A program made the position numbers and the translations under genes. A stretch of 35,350 nucleotides of DNA from Betaproteobacteria bacterium SCGC AG-212-J23 (lineage in GTDB: Bacteria; Pseudomonadota; Gammaproteobacteria; Burkholderiales; SG8-39), in assembly GCA_001644455.1 (NCBI GenBank), contig LSTF01000035.1, positions 1 through 35,350 of the forward strand. Reading direction: 5' to 3'. The notes under the pieces were generated by a model. It saw only the letters and a list, made by a program, of their open reading frames with translations. It searched no databases and was not told where the DNA came from. The first letter of the stretch is position 1; each line of letters opens with the position of its first letter. Shown here in pieces: positions 14,636 through 22,456 of this stretch.

Positions 14636-15624
14636 AGAGACTCCGCCTGACCCTCGCCTGCTGGCCCTACGACCGCACGCGCGCGCTCGCCGACGGCAGC
14701 GTGCGCATGGAAGGCATCGACCTCGTCTACCTGCCGCTGGAAGTCGAGGAGACGTTCTGGCGCCAGGCCCGCTTCCAGGAATTCGACGCCTCGGAGATGT
14801 CGCTCTCGTCGTACGTGAAGACGCTCAATTCCGACAAGCCGCCGTTCATCGCCATCCCGGTGTTCCCGTCGCGCTCGTTCCGCCACTCCTGCATCTTCGT
14901 TTCGGCAAAAAGCGGCATCCGCAAGCCGGAGGATCTCAAGGGCAAGCGCGTTGCGGCGCCGGAATACCAAATGACCGCGCCAGTGTGGATCCGCGGCATC
15001 CTCGCCGACGATTTCGGCGTGAAGGTCACTGACGTCCAGCATTTCTCGGGTGGTGAGGAAGAGCCGGGGCGCGTCGAGAAGTTGAAGCTGGATCTGCCCT
15101 CCCATATCCGCTATGCGCCGATTCCAGAAGGCAAAACCATTTCGCGCATGCTTGCCGACGGCGAGCTGGATGCGTTCGTCACCGCCCGCGCGCCATCGAC
15201 TTTCTATTCAGAGCCGGACAAGGTGAAGCGTCTCTTCCCCGACTACGTCGAGCGCGAGAAGGACTTCTACCGCCGCACGAAGATCTTCCCGATCATGCAT
15301 ACCGTGGTGATCAAGCGCGAGATCTACGACGCGAATCCGTGGATCGCCCAGGCGCTCTACAAGGGTTTCGAGACCGCAAAGAAAAGAACCCTCCACCAGC
15401 TCGCCGAAACTCACGTCCTGGCGAACATGCTCCCTTGGCTGGTCTCGCACGTCGAGGAAGCGCAAAAACTGATCGGCGAAGACTGGTGGCCCTACGGCCT
15501 GGAGGCGAACCGCCACGTGCTGGAGACGTTCCTCCGCCACCATCACGAGCAGGGGCTGTCGAAGCGCCGCTTCAAGCCCGAAGAGATCTTCGCGCGCGAA
15601 ACGCTCGTCTCGTTCAAGGTATAG
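14632..15624 (+). CDS. 4,5-dihydroxyphthalate decarboxylase-like protein (Pht5-like, binding-protein fold)
   Basis: A 330-residue protein opening LRLTLACWPYDRTRALADGSV with MEGIDLVYLPLEVEETFWRQ, the recognisable start of the 4,5-dihydroxyphthalate decarboxylase family. It then has FDASEMSLSSYV, VFPSRSFRHSCIFV and GIRKPEDLKGKRVAAPEYQMTAPVWIRGIL. These enzymes share the type 2 periplasmic-binding-protein fold but are cytoplasmic, and no signal peptide is present here. In the phthalate pathway Pht5 yields protocatechuate. ATG 14632 overlaps the MarR stop. Some relatives are annotated as ABC binding proteins, so enzymatic activity is inferred from family and context. Confidence 0.87.
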   Translation: MKRLRLTLACWPYDRTRALADGSVRMEGIDLVYLPLEVEETFWRQARFQEFDASEMSLSSYVKTLNSDKPPFIAIPVFPSRSFRHSCIFVSAKSGIRKPEDLKGKRVAAPEYQMTAPVWIRGILADDFGVKVTDVQHFSGGEEEPGRVEKLKLDLPSHIRYAPIPEGKTISRMLADGELDAFVTARAPSTFYSEPDKVKRLFPDYVEREKDFYRRTKIFPIMHTVVIKREIYDANPWIAQALYKGFETAKKRTLHQLAETHVLANMLPWLVSHVEEAQKLIGEDWWPYGLEANRHVLETFLRHHHEQGLSKRRFKPEEIFARETLVSFKV

Positions 15625-16717
15625 GCTCGAGCCGGGCGAGCACGCCCGGGTTTTCGTCGGTCAGCAGATAGATCAGGCCGTCCGGCCCGGCGCGCACATC
15701 GCGGATCCGCCCGAGCACGCCCTGCAGCATCCGCTCCTCCTTCACCACCTTCTCGCCGTCGAGCTTCAGGCGCACCAGCAGCTGGAACTTGAGCGAGCCG
15801 ACGAACAGGTCGCCTTTCCACTTCGGGAACTTGTCGCCCGTATAGAACGCCATGCCTGAAGGCGCGATCGACGGCACCCAGTAGTAGAGCGGCTGCGTCA
15901 TGCCTTCCTTGTGCGTGCCTTCGCCGATCCTGGTGCCGATCACGTAGTTCACGCCGTAGGTGATCACCGGCCAGCCGTGGTTCAGCCCGGGACGGATGAC
16001 GTTGATCTCGTCGCCGCCCTGCGGCCCGTGCTCGTGCGTCCAGAGGAGGCCGGTCGTCGGATGCAGCGCCGCACCTTGCTGGTTGCGATGCCCGAGGTCG
16101 AACTTCTCGGGCTTCCAGCCCGTCCTGCCGACGAACGGGTTGTCCGCCGGCACGCGACCATCGTCATGCAGGCGGATCACCGAGCCGGCGTGGTCGTTCG
16201 GGCGCTGCGCCCGATCCCGGTCGCCGCGCTCGCCGAGGGTGAGATAGAGGTAGCCGGCGCGGTCGAAGACGATGCGGCCGCCGAAATGGTTTCCGCCCCG
16301 GCCTTTCGGGTCCTGGGCGAAGAGTCGCTGCACGTTCTCCAGGCGCTGACCGACGAGCCTGCCGCGCGCGAGCTCGGTACCCGTGCCGCCTGACCCACGT
16401 CCGTCGTACGCGAAATAGACGAGCGAGTTCTCGGCGAAGCGGGGGTGCAGCACCACGTCGAACAGGCCGCCCTGGCCTTCCGCCACGATGTCGGGCAGGC
16501 CGCTCACCGGCTGCGGATCGAGCTTTCCCTTGGAAACGATCCTCAGCCTGCCGGGTCTCTCGGTGACGAGCATCCGGCCGTCGGGAAGGAACGCGAGCGA
16601 CCACGGATGGTCCAGGCCCTCGACCAGCTTGACGACGCGAAACGAGTGTTCCTCGGTGCGAACCTCCTGCGCCACGGCGAAAAGCGGCAGGAGTAACACG
16701 ATCAGTGCAAAGCGCAT
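15614..16717 (-). CDS. PQQ-dependent sugar dehydrogenase (soluble aldose dehydrogenase, YliI/Asd-like)
   Basis: A 367-residue secreted protein. The signal peptide MRFALIVLLLPLFAVAQ is followed by the six-bladed propeller pattern of the glucose/sorbosone dehydrogenase family: GLDHPWSLAFLPDGRMLVTERPGRL, GGLFDVVLHPRFAEN, GNHFGGRIVFDRAGYLYLTLGERGDRD, GHRNQQGAALHPTTGLLWTHEHGPQGGDEIN and PSIAPSGMAFYTGDKFP. Members oxidise aldoses with PQQ in the periplasm. PQQ biosynthesis genes are not in view. It is convergent with the Pht5-like gene (11-base overlap), and its start lies only 17 bases from the divergent MipA-like start, so the promoters must lie within coding DNA. It has no obvious link to the aromatic pathway. 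Confidence 0.92.
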   Translation of the reverse strand: MRFALIVLLLPLFAVAQEVRTEEHSFRVVKLVEGLDHPWSLAFLPDGRMLVTERPGRLRIVSKGKLDPQPVSGLPDIVAEGQGGLFDVVLHPRFAENSLVYFAYDGRGSGGTGTELARGRLVGQRLENVQRLFAQDPKGRGGNHFGGRIVFDRAGYLYLTLGERGDRDRAQRPNDHAGSVIRLHDDGRVPADNPFVGRTGWKPEKFDLGHRNQQGAALHPTTGLLWTHEHGPQGGDEINVIRPGLNHGWPVITYGVNYVIGTRIGEGTHKEGMTQPLYYWVPSIAPSGMAFYTGDKFPKWKGDLFVGSLKFQLLVRLKLDGEKVVKEERMLQGVLGRIRDVRAGPDGLIYLLTDENPGVLARLEPIP

Positions 16718-16734
16718 GCAGCTACTATAAGGCC

Positions 16735-17412
16735 GTGAAAGCGATCCTGTTCGCGCTCGCCCTGCTCCCGCTCGCAGCCGTCGCCGACGACGACTACACG
16801 CTGATCGGCATCGGCGTGCGCACGCGCCCGGAGTTCGACGGCTCGAACTCCCGGACCGTGGACGTCGTTCCCTACCTGCGCTACTACGGCAAGACGCTCT
16901 TCGCCCGAACGACGCAAGGCATCCTCGAGGGCGGCGCGCGCACGAACATCGGCAACGAGTTCTACGCCGGCGTGCAGCTCGCTTACGAAGCGGGACCGCG
17001 CAACGGCAATCCCGGCGCCTCGCTCGGCGCGAGCCTCGAGCGCGACGTGAAGCTCGGGCCGGTGCCGCTCTTCTTCCTTGGCCGCGTGCGGCAGCATCTC
17101 GACACCGACCATGGCACGCAGGCGGATTTCCGCGTCACCATGGGTATCTACGGCGAAGACCGCGTTCAGGCCGGCATCTACGGGCAGGCGACCTGGGCCA
17201 GCTCGAAGTTCACGCAGGCCTACTACGGGATCGACGAGGCCGGCCTGCTCTACACCGCGCTCGGCTTTCTCGGCTCGTACGACTTGAGCAGGTCCTGGAG
17301 CCTGGTCGGCGGGATCGACGCGCGCTGGCTCTCGAGCGACATGATGCGCAGCCCGTTCGTCGAGCGGCGCACCGGTTACTACGCCAACGCCGGCGTCGGC
17401 TACCGCTTCTAG
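16735..17412 (+). CDS. MipA/OmpV-family outer-membrane protein
   Basis: A 225-residue protein. GTG 16735 gives a clean signal peptide (VKAILFALALLPLAAVADDDY). An upstream in-frame GTG at 16705 would prepend residues that spoil the signal and overlap the divergent gene's start. The barrel has GIGVRTRPEFDGSNSRTVDVVPYLRYYGKTLF, YEAGPRNGNPGASLGASLE, and ends TGYYANAGVGYRF with C-terminal Phe. The family is associated with murein-scaffold protein MipA or OmpV porin-like proteins; the role in this organism is unknown. It shares the CTAG at its end with the stop of the convergent CDGSH gene. Confidence 0.85.
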   Translation: MKAILFALALLPLAAVADDDYTLIGIGVRTRPEFDGSNSRTVDVVPYLRYYGKTLFARTTQGILEGGARTNIGNEFYAGVQLAYEAGPRNGNPGASLGASLERDVKLGPVPLFFLGRVRQHLDTDHGTQADFRVTMGIYGEDRVQAGIYGQATWASSKFTQAYYGIDEAGLLYTALGFLGSYDLSRSWSLVGGIDARWLSSDMMRSPFVERRTGYYANAGVGYRF

Positions 17413-17630
17413 AAGCTGCGGATGCCGGGATACTGCGCCGTCACTTCGTGGCGCTGGCCGGCGTCGTCGTACCAGTAGAGCTTCCCCGGATCCTCGGTCT
17501 TCGTCATCTTGTGCGAGCCGTCGCAGTACGGCTGGTTCTTCGACAGCCCGCACTTGCAGAACCAGTGCTCCTTGCCGTCGATGACGTACTTCGTCGGCTC
17601 GTTCGGGGTGCGTCTGACGATTCTGGCCAT
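17409..17630 (-). CDS. CDGSH iron-sulfur domain protein
   Basis: A 73-residue protein with one complete CDGSH motif: Cys25, Cys27, Cys36 and His40 in FCKCGLSKNQPYCDGSHK, the three-Cys/one-His ligand set for a 2Fe-2S cluster. Bacterial members are small soluble redox or cluster-transfer proteins. A good Shine-Dalgarno (GGAGG) lies ahead of ATG 17630. Its TAG and the TAG of the opposing MipA-like gene are the two strands of the same CTAG. The function is not known from context. Confidence 0.93.
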   Translation of the reverse strand: MARIVRRTPNEPTKYVIDGKEHWFCKCGLSKNQPYCDGSHKMTKTEDPGKLYWYDDAGQRHEVTAQYPGIRSF

Positions 17631-17677
17631 GGGTATTGCCTCCTGAATGCACTGTATAGTTTCAAGAGGAGGAATGC

Positions 17678-18559
17678 ATGCGCAAAGTCCGCGTCGCGCC
17701 CAAGGGTATGGGCCTAAACGATTTCGTCGCCGAGCAGGAAGGGTTCTTCGCCGCCGAGGGGATCGAGGTCGAATGGGACATCAAGACCTTCCGCGGCACC
17801 CAGTCGAGCTGGAAAGGCAGCAGCTACCTGCAGCGGCCCCAGGACAAGCCCTATACCGAGGCGAAGGACGGCAGCCTCATCCAGTGCGCCTGCCTGTGGG
17901 GCACGATTTCCAACGCCGGCGCCGGCATGGGCCGCTTCGTCGGCGACTGCTACGGCGTCTCGCCGTGGGCGATCTTCGTCCGGCCGGACTCGAAGATCCG
18001 CAAGCCCGAGGACCTCAAGGACGTGCCGATCTCGGTCGGCCTGCGCGCCGGCAGCCACTTCAACGTTCCCTTCCGGCTGGAGAAATACCTCCCGCTCGCG
18101 AACATCAAGACAGTCAACACCGGCGGCTTCGGCGCGCGCCTCAAGGCGCTGCTCGACGGCGAGGTCGAGGCGGCGAGCCTGCTGCCGCCGCAGATCGACA
18201 TGGCGCGCCAACTCGGCCTGCGCGCGGTCATCGAGGACGAATTCAAGACGCTCTGGTGGGTGCCGGAGTCCGCGGCGCAGGAGGACCTGAAGGCCTACCT
18301 GAGGGGCCTCGATCGCGCAGAAAAGGTATTGGCTGCTTCTTTGGAAAAGTTTCTTCCCTTGTGGGAAAAGTGCATCCCGCCTGAATTCAAGCAGGGCTAT
18401 GCCTGGGATTACTCGAAGTTCACGCGCGGCGAGCGGTTCGTCTACCGCCCGCTGCCGCGCGAGGACTTCGACATGACCATGGAGCAGGTCGAGCGCTGGA
18501 AGCTCGACGACTACCTGAAGGAACGGAGCTTCGAAAAGCTCGTCTTCAGAAGCGCGTAG
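17678..18559 (+). CDS. Binding-protein-fold protein without signal peptide (NMT1/decarboxylase-like)
   Basis: A 293-residue protein starting MRKVRVAPKGMGLNDFVAEQEGFFAAEGIEVEWD, that is, directly with the first strand and helix of the type 2 binding-protein fold and with no signal peptide. Further features are IFVRPDSKIRKPEDLKDVPISVGLRAGSHF and LKALLDGEVEAASLLPPQIDMAR. The layout matches binding proteins and 4,5-dihydroxyphthalate-decarboxylase-like proteins, as in the Pht5-like gene upstream, but sequence similarity to that gene is low. A strong Shine-Dalgarno (GAGGAGGA) precedes ATG 17678. No transporter genes flank it, so an enzyme or intracellular binding role is as likely as transport. 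A possible -10 (TATAGT) lies at 17655-17660. Confidence 0.72.
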   Translation: MRKVRVAPKGMGLNDFVAEQEGFFAAEGIEVEWDIKTFRGTQSSWKGSSYLQRPQDKPYTEAKDGSLIQCACLWGTISNAGAGMGRFVGDCYGVSPWAIFVRPDSKIRKPEDLKDVPISVGLRAGSHFNVPFRLEKYLPLANIKTVNTGGFGARLKALLDGEVEAASLLPPQIDMARQLGLRAVIEDEFKTLWWVPESAAQEDLKAYLRGLDRAEKVLAASLEKFLPLWEKCIPPEFKQGYAWDYSKFTRGERFVYRPLPREDFDMTMEQVERWKLDDYLKERSFEKLVFRSA

Positions 18560-19046
18560 CCAGCCGCAGGCCGATGATGTGGCCGTTCAGCTTGTCGCCG
18601 CTGAGCGTGGTCAGGTAGCTGAAGTACGGATCGACCGAGGTCGAGTCGGTGACCATGTAGGACGCGCCGATGCCGATCCGCAAACCCAGGTCGTTGCCGT
18701 TGAAGTCGAACAAGCCGAGCGCGCCCTCGATGTACGGCACGAAGCTGCCCTGCTTGACGTTGCCCATGGAGAACTTGCCGCCGACCTCGAGGATGTCGAA
18801 GTCCTTGCCGCCCATCTGGCTGAGCTTCGAGTAGCCGACGATCACCGCGATGTTCTCGGTGAAATAGCGGCCGTAGTTGAGCTGCAGGTAGCGCATGTCC
18901 CAGTCGTGGTCGCGCGTGCCGCCGTCGCCGGAGAGCGAGTTCCAGGTGCCAAAGGCCGAGACTTCGTTGCGCTGCGCCTGCGCCATCACCTGGCCGGCGA
19001 AGAGCGCGAGGACGAGTCCCAGGGCAAGTGAAATTTTTCTCATCAT
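18546..19046 (-). CDS. Small outer-membrane beta-barrel protein
   Basis: A 166-residue protein. MMRKISLALGLVLALFAGQVMAQAQ is a standard signal peptide. The mature part has strands such as MRYLQLNYGRYFTENIAVIVGYS, FVPYIEGALGLFDFNG, LGLRIGIGASYMV and a terminal GHIIGLRLATRF with C-terminal Phe, indicating an eight-stranded OmpW- or OmpA-like barrel. Two adjacent ATGs (19046, 19043) can serve as start; GGGAG lies upstream. It follows the SDR operon after 35 bases and may be read with it, perhaps as an uptake pore for a hydrophobic or aromatic substrate. Its end overlaps the convergent gene by 14 bases. Confidence 0.75.
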   Translation of the reverse strand: MMRKISLALGLVLALFAGQVMAQAQRNEVSAFGTWNSLSGDGGTRDHDWDMRYLQLNYGRYFTENIAVIVGYSKLSQMGGKDFDILEVGGKFSMGNVKQGSFVPYIEGALGLFDFNGNDLGLRIGIGASYMVTDSTSVDPYFSYLTTLSGDKLNGHIIGLRLATRF

Positions 19047-19081
19047 GTTGAACTCCCGATGTTGTGGCCCGATTGTAAAAC

Positions 19082-19819
19082 TCACGGGCCGAAATATAGA
19101 CCACCGTTGACGTCGATGGTTGCGCCGCTCACATAGCCGCCCGCCTCCGAGCACAGCATGGCCACCACGCCGGCGATGTCCTCCGGCGTGCCGGCCCGCC
19201 TGAGCGGTAGCGAATCGATGAAGGCCTGTGTTGCATTTCCCCAGTTCGCCTCGGCGATGCGCGGGGTGCGGATGAACCCGGGCGCGATCGCGTTGACGGT
19301 GATGCCGAACGGGCCCAGCTCCAGCGCCAGCGTCTTGGTCAGCGCGATGATTCCGCCCTTCGCTGCGGCATAGTGCACACCGACGCGATCGGAGCCGCGG
19401 CGCGCGGCGATCGAGGCAAAGTTCACGATCCGGCCGCTCTTTCGTGCCTTCATGCGCGGCGCGAACTGTTTGCAGACCAGGAACGCGCTGGTCAGGTTGG
19501 CGGCGATCACCGCGGCCCACTGCAGTTCGTCGATGTCTTCCAATACAAGATTGCTTGCTGGCAGAGCAGGAAGTGTTTTGCTGCGCGTGGGCGCTACCGG
19601 ACCGCCGGCGACGTTGATGACGAAGTCCGGCGTGCCGACTTTCGCGGCCAGCTTCTCGATGTGGTCTGCGTCGGTGAGATCGGCGACGATCAGGTCGCCG
19701 GTCTGGTGGATATCGGTTGCGAAGACCTGCACGCCCTCGCCTTCCAGCCTTTTGCGCACCGCATTGCCGATTCCACTCGCCGCGCCCGTCACCAAGGCTT
19801 TTTTCCCTTCAAGCCGCAT
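19082..19819 (-). CDS. Short-chain dehydrogenase/reductase (SDR) 1
   Basis: A 245-residue classical SDR. The cofactor motif TGAASGIG is at 11-18, Asp36 after the second strand (VFATDIH) suggests NAD, NVAGG is at 69-73, and the catalytic set is Asn108, Ser136, Tyr150 and Lys154 (YAAAK). The C-terminus GATIDVNGGLYFGP is typical. The start ATG 19819 lies 11 bases inside the end of SDR 2. As third gene of an FAH-SDR-SDR unit it probably oxidises or reduces a hydroxy/keto acid in the same pathway. The substrate is unknown. Confidence 0.92.
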   Translation of the reverse strand: MRLEGKKALVTGAASGIGNAVRKRLEGEGVQVFATDIHQTGDLIVADLTDADHIEKLAAKVGTPDFVINVAGGPVAPTRSKTLPALPASNLVLEDIDELQWAAVIAANLTSAFLVCKQFAPRMKARKSGRIVNFASIAARRGSDRVGVHYAAAKGGIIALTKTLALELGPFGITVNAIAPGFIRTPRIAEANWGNATQAFIDSLPLRRAGTPEDIAGVVAMLCSEAGGYVSGATIDVNGGLYFGP

Positions 19820-20573
19820 ACGAGGCCCCGTTGACGTCGATCGTCACGCCGGTCAAGTACGAGGTGTCGTCGCCGCAGAGCGCCACGATCAGCGCGGCGG
19901 TTTCGGCTACGGTGCCGACTCTCCCCATGGGGATTTGCTTCAAAGGACCTTCTGGTCCCTGGTCACCGCTGAATTTCAAGACCTTCTTCAATCTCCCGCT
20001 CGCAATGACTCCTGGCGCGACGCAGTTCACCCGCACGCCGAATTCGCCGAGTTCGAGCGCAAGCTGGCGCGTCAGTCCCATCACCCCCGCCTTGGCCACC
20101 GCGTAAGGTCCGCTCGATCCTTCCGCGCCCGGCGGAATTCCCTTGCGCGCCGCGACCGACGAGACGTTGACCACCGCCCCGCCCTGCTTCTTCAGGAGCG
20201 GCGCCGCCGCGCGACAGCAGTAGAAGACCGAATCGAGGTTCGCGCCGCGGATCGCGTTCCAGTCCTCGAGCGAGCAGTTGGTGAGGCCGCGGAATCCGCG
20301 GCGCGGCCCGGCGCGCAGGTCGTCCTTCGTGATCTCCCAGCTTCCGCCAACGCAGTTCACCAGGACATCGATTTGCCTGATCGAGCCGAATGCTTTTTCC
20401 ACTTCGGCAGGATCGGAAACATCGCACTTGATGCACTTCGCGCCGGGAAGCGATGAAAAACCTTCCTCGAACAGGTCCAGGACCACCACATCCATTTCGC
20501 GCTGGAGACGAATCGCCACCTCGTGACCGATGCTCTCCGGCTTGGCTGCGCCGGTGACGACCGCGGTCTTCAC
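19809..20573 (-). CDS. Short-chain dehydrogenase/reductase (SDR) 2 with atypical cofactor loop
   Basis: A 254-residue SDR. The nucleotide-binding motif is TGAAKPESIGHEVA rather than TGxxxGIG, two residues longer and ending in SIG, reminiscent of divergent or enoyl-reductase-like SDRs. Asp33 follows the second strand, and the catalytic motif is YAVAK after NVSSVAARKG. An acidic-basic insertion (about 92-104, DDLRAGPRRGFRG) precedes the central helix. GTG 20573 overlaps the FAH stop as GTGA, and the C-terminus GVTIDVNGASYAA resembles that of SDR 1, so the pair may be ancient duplicates. The reaction is unknown. Confidence 0.9.
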   Translation of the reverse strand: MKTAVVTGAAKPESIGHEVAIRLQREMDVVVLDLFEEGFSSLPGAKCIKCDVSDPAEVEKAFGSIRQIDVLVNCVGGSWEITKDDLRAGPRRGFRGLTNCSLEDWNAIRGANLDSVFYCCRAAAPLLKKQGGAVVNVSSVAARKGIPPGAEGSSGPYAVAKAGVMGLTRQLALELGEFGVRVNCVAPGVIASGRLKKVLKFSGDQGPEGPLKQIPMGRVGTVAETAALIVALCGDDTSYLTGVTIDVNGASYAA

Positions 20574-21487
20574 TTCACGACGCGGTTGCGCAGGATGCCG
20601 ATCCCTTCCACTTCCAGTTCCACGACATCGCCCGACTTCAGGAATTTGCCCTGTTCCAGACCGCAGCCGTTGCCGACGGTGCCCGAGCCGAAGAACTCGC
20701 CGGGATGCAGCGTCTCGGAGCGCGAAGCATGGGCGATGCAGTCCTCGAACTTCCAGTGCATGTCGCGCGAGTTGCCGCGGCCCCATTCCTCGCCGTTGAC
20801 GCGCACCTTCATCTCCAGGCGATAGGGGTCGCCGATCTCGTCGGCGGTGACGAGGCATGGCCCCATGGCGTTGCCGTTGTCGAAGTCCTTGCCCTTGCCC
20901 GGTCCGAGCTGGCCGGCCATTTCCTTCGACTGCTCGTCGCGAGCGGAGAAGTCGTTGAAGATCGTGTAGCCGAAGATGTGCTCGCGCGCCCGCTCCTTCG
21001 GGATGTCCTTGCCGGGCTTGCCGATATAGCAGCCGAACTCGAGCTCGAAGTCGAGCTTCTCGCAGTACCCCGGCCAGGGAACGTCGGTTTCGGTGCCGCA
21101 CACCGAGAAGCGGCTCGGGTGATAGAAGATCGGCCGCTCGTACCAGGCCTGCGGCGGGGTCCGGCCGATCGCCTTGAAGGCCTGGACCAGGTGCTTCTCG
21201 AAGCAGAGGAAATCGCGCATCTGCGGCGGCACCGGGACCGGCGCCAGGAATCTGGCTTCTTCTTTTGAAAAACAGACAGAAGGATGCGATGCCTCGATCA
21301 GCTGGCCGATCGTGTCCAGCGCCTCGTCGCCCGCCGTGACGATGTCGAGCATGGTTTCGAGCAGCGGCGAGCTGCCGTGGTAGGTGCGGCCGAAGGCTGC
21401 CTGCAGGTCCAGAACCTTGCGCCCGCCCTCCACCAGCGCTCCTGTCCGCTGCGGGGTGTTTCCCACTGTGAAAGTCACGAGTCGCAT
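20570..21487 (-). CDS. Fumarylacetoacetate hydrolase (FAH) family protein (2)
   Basis: A 305-residue FAH-superfamily enzyme. The metal site is Glu148 and Glu150 in LDFELEFGCYIG and Asp179 in IFNDFSARD. Other marks are FYHPSRFSVCGTETDV, MGPCLVTADEIGDPY and a SGDVVELEVEGIGILRN tail. It is clearly distinct from the FAH enzyme at 9467 (different N-terminal domain, and no LLM partner). It is first gene of the minus-strand FAH-SDR-SDR unit and divergent from the intradiol dioxygenase, 48 bases away. It probably hydrolyses or decarboxylates a ring-cleavage-derived keto or fumaryl acid; the exact substrate is unclear. Confidence 0.9.
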   Translation of the reverse strand: MRLVTFTVGNTPQRTGALVEGGRKVLDLQAAFGRTYHGSSPLLETMLDIVTAGDEALDTIGQLIEASHPSVCFSKEEARFLAPVPVPPQMRDFLCFEKHLVQAFKAIGRTPPQAWYERPIFYHPSRFSVCGTETDVPWPGYCEKLDFELEFGCYIGKPGKDIPKERAREHIFGYTIFNDFSARDEQSKEMAGQLGPGKGKDFDNGNAMGPCLVTADEIGDPYRLEMKVRVNGEEWGRGNSRDMHWKFEDCIAHASRSETLHPGEFFGSGTVGNGCGLEQGKFLKSGDVVELEVEGIGILRNRVVK

Positions 21488-21535
21488 CTGCTTTTTTGAT
21501 AATACACTTGGCCGTCGACAAGCAAGGAGGAGTCC

Positions 21536-22456
21536 ATGGGTCGCCAATTCAACGAAGACAACCTCACCGCCGAGGTGGTCAAGCGCCTCGGCAAGACGAA
21601 GAACGCGCGCCAGCGCCAGATCATGGCGAGCGCCGTGAAGCACCTGCACGCGTTCGCGCGCGACGTGCACCTCACCGAGGAGGAATGGTTCGAGGGCATC
21701 AAGTTCCTCACCGCCGTCGGCCAGAAGTGCGACGACAAGCGCCAGGAATTCATCCTGCTCTCCGACGTGCTCGGCCTGTCCATGATGATCGTCGCGCTGA
21801 ACCACAAGACCGCCCCCGGCGCGACCGAGGCGACGGTGCTCGGGCCGTTCTTCGCGCACGGCGCGAAGGAATACGGCTACGGCGGCGACCTGCGGGTCGG
21901 CTGCACGATGAAGGGCGAGGACGTGTGGGTCAGCGGCCGCGTGCTCGGCACCGACGGCAAGCCCGTGCCGAATGCCGTGCTCGACATCTGGCAGGCCAAG
22001 GCGGATGGCATCTACGACGTGCAGGAGGCCGATGCCGAATTCGAGCTGCGCGGCCGCGTCAAGGCGAACGCGAAGGGCGAGTACGCCTTCGCCAGCTACA
22101 AGCCGAAGTTCTACTCGATCCCGATGGATGGCCCGGTGGGCGAGCTGACCAAGGCCACCACCGGCAACCACATGCGCCCGGCGCACATGCACGCCATCGT
22201 CTCGGCGCCCGGCTACCAGCAGGTCATCACGCACGTCTTCGTCGAGGGTGACCCGTATCTCGACGGCGACGCGGTGTTCGCGGTGAAGAACTCGCTCGTC
22301 GCGAAGTACAAGAAGGTGAACAACGCCGCCGAGGCGAAGAAGCTCGGCATGCCGAACCCCTTTCTCAAGCTCGAGTTCGACTTCCACCTCTCGCCGGCCG
22401 GCAAAGCGAAGACCAAGGCGCGCAAGGCGATCGCCCCGAGCGACGCGCTGGCATGA
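21536..22456 (+). CDS. Intradiol ring-cleavage dioxygenase (catechol/hydroxyquinol 1,2-dioxygenase type)
   Basis: A 306-residue enzyme. The N-terminal helical linker domain (1-105) typical of catechol and hydroxyquinol 1,2-dioxygenases is present. The Fe(III) ligands are Tyr160 (DGIYDVQ), Tyr193 (KFYSIPMDGPVG), His217 and His219 (RPAHMHAIV), with near-canonical spacing. GRVLGTDGKPVPNAVLDIWQA is a family hallmark. These features place it with the aryl-1,2-dioxygenases and closer to hydroxyquinol than protocatechuate enzymes. The Lys-rich tail (about 288-306) is unusual but short. ATG 21536 has a GGAGGAG Shine-Dalgarno. It overlaps the cupin gene in an ATGA. Substrate choice between catechol and hydroxyquinol is inference. 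Confidence 0.93.
   Translation: MGRQFNEDNLTAEVVKRLGKTKNARQRQIMASAVKHLHAFARDVHLTEEEWFEGIKFLTAVGQKCDDKRQEFILLSDVLGLSMMIVALNHKTAPGATEATVLGPFFAHGAKEYGYGGDLRVGCTMKGEDVWVSGRVLGTDGKPVPNAVLDIWQAKADGIYDVQEADAEFELRGRVKANAKGEYAFASYKPKFYSIPMDGPVGELTKATTGNHMRPAHMHAIVSAPGYQQVITHVFVEGDPYLDGDAVFAVKNSLVAKYKKVNNAAEAKKLGMPNPFLKLEFDFHLSPAGKAKTKARKAIAPSDALA

Noticed and set aside
16705-16735. Upstream GTG start for the MipA-like protein
   Set aside because: It would add residues in front of a clean signal peptide and overlap the divergent gene's start.
21488-21535. Defined promoters between the FAH and intradiol genes
   Set aside because: A GATAAT/TATTAT-like hexamer is present but no correctly spaced -35 could be found on either strand.
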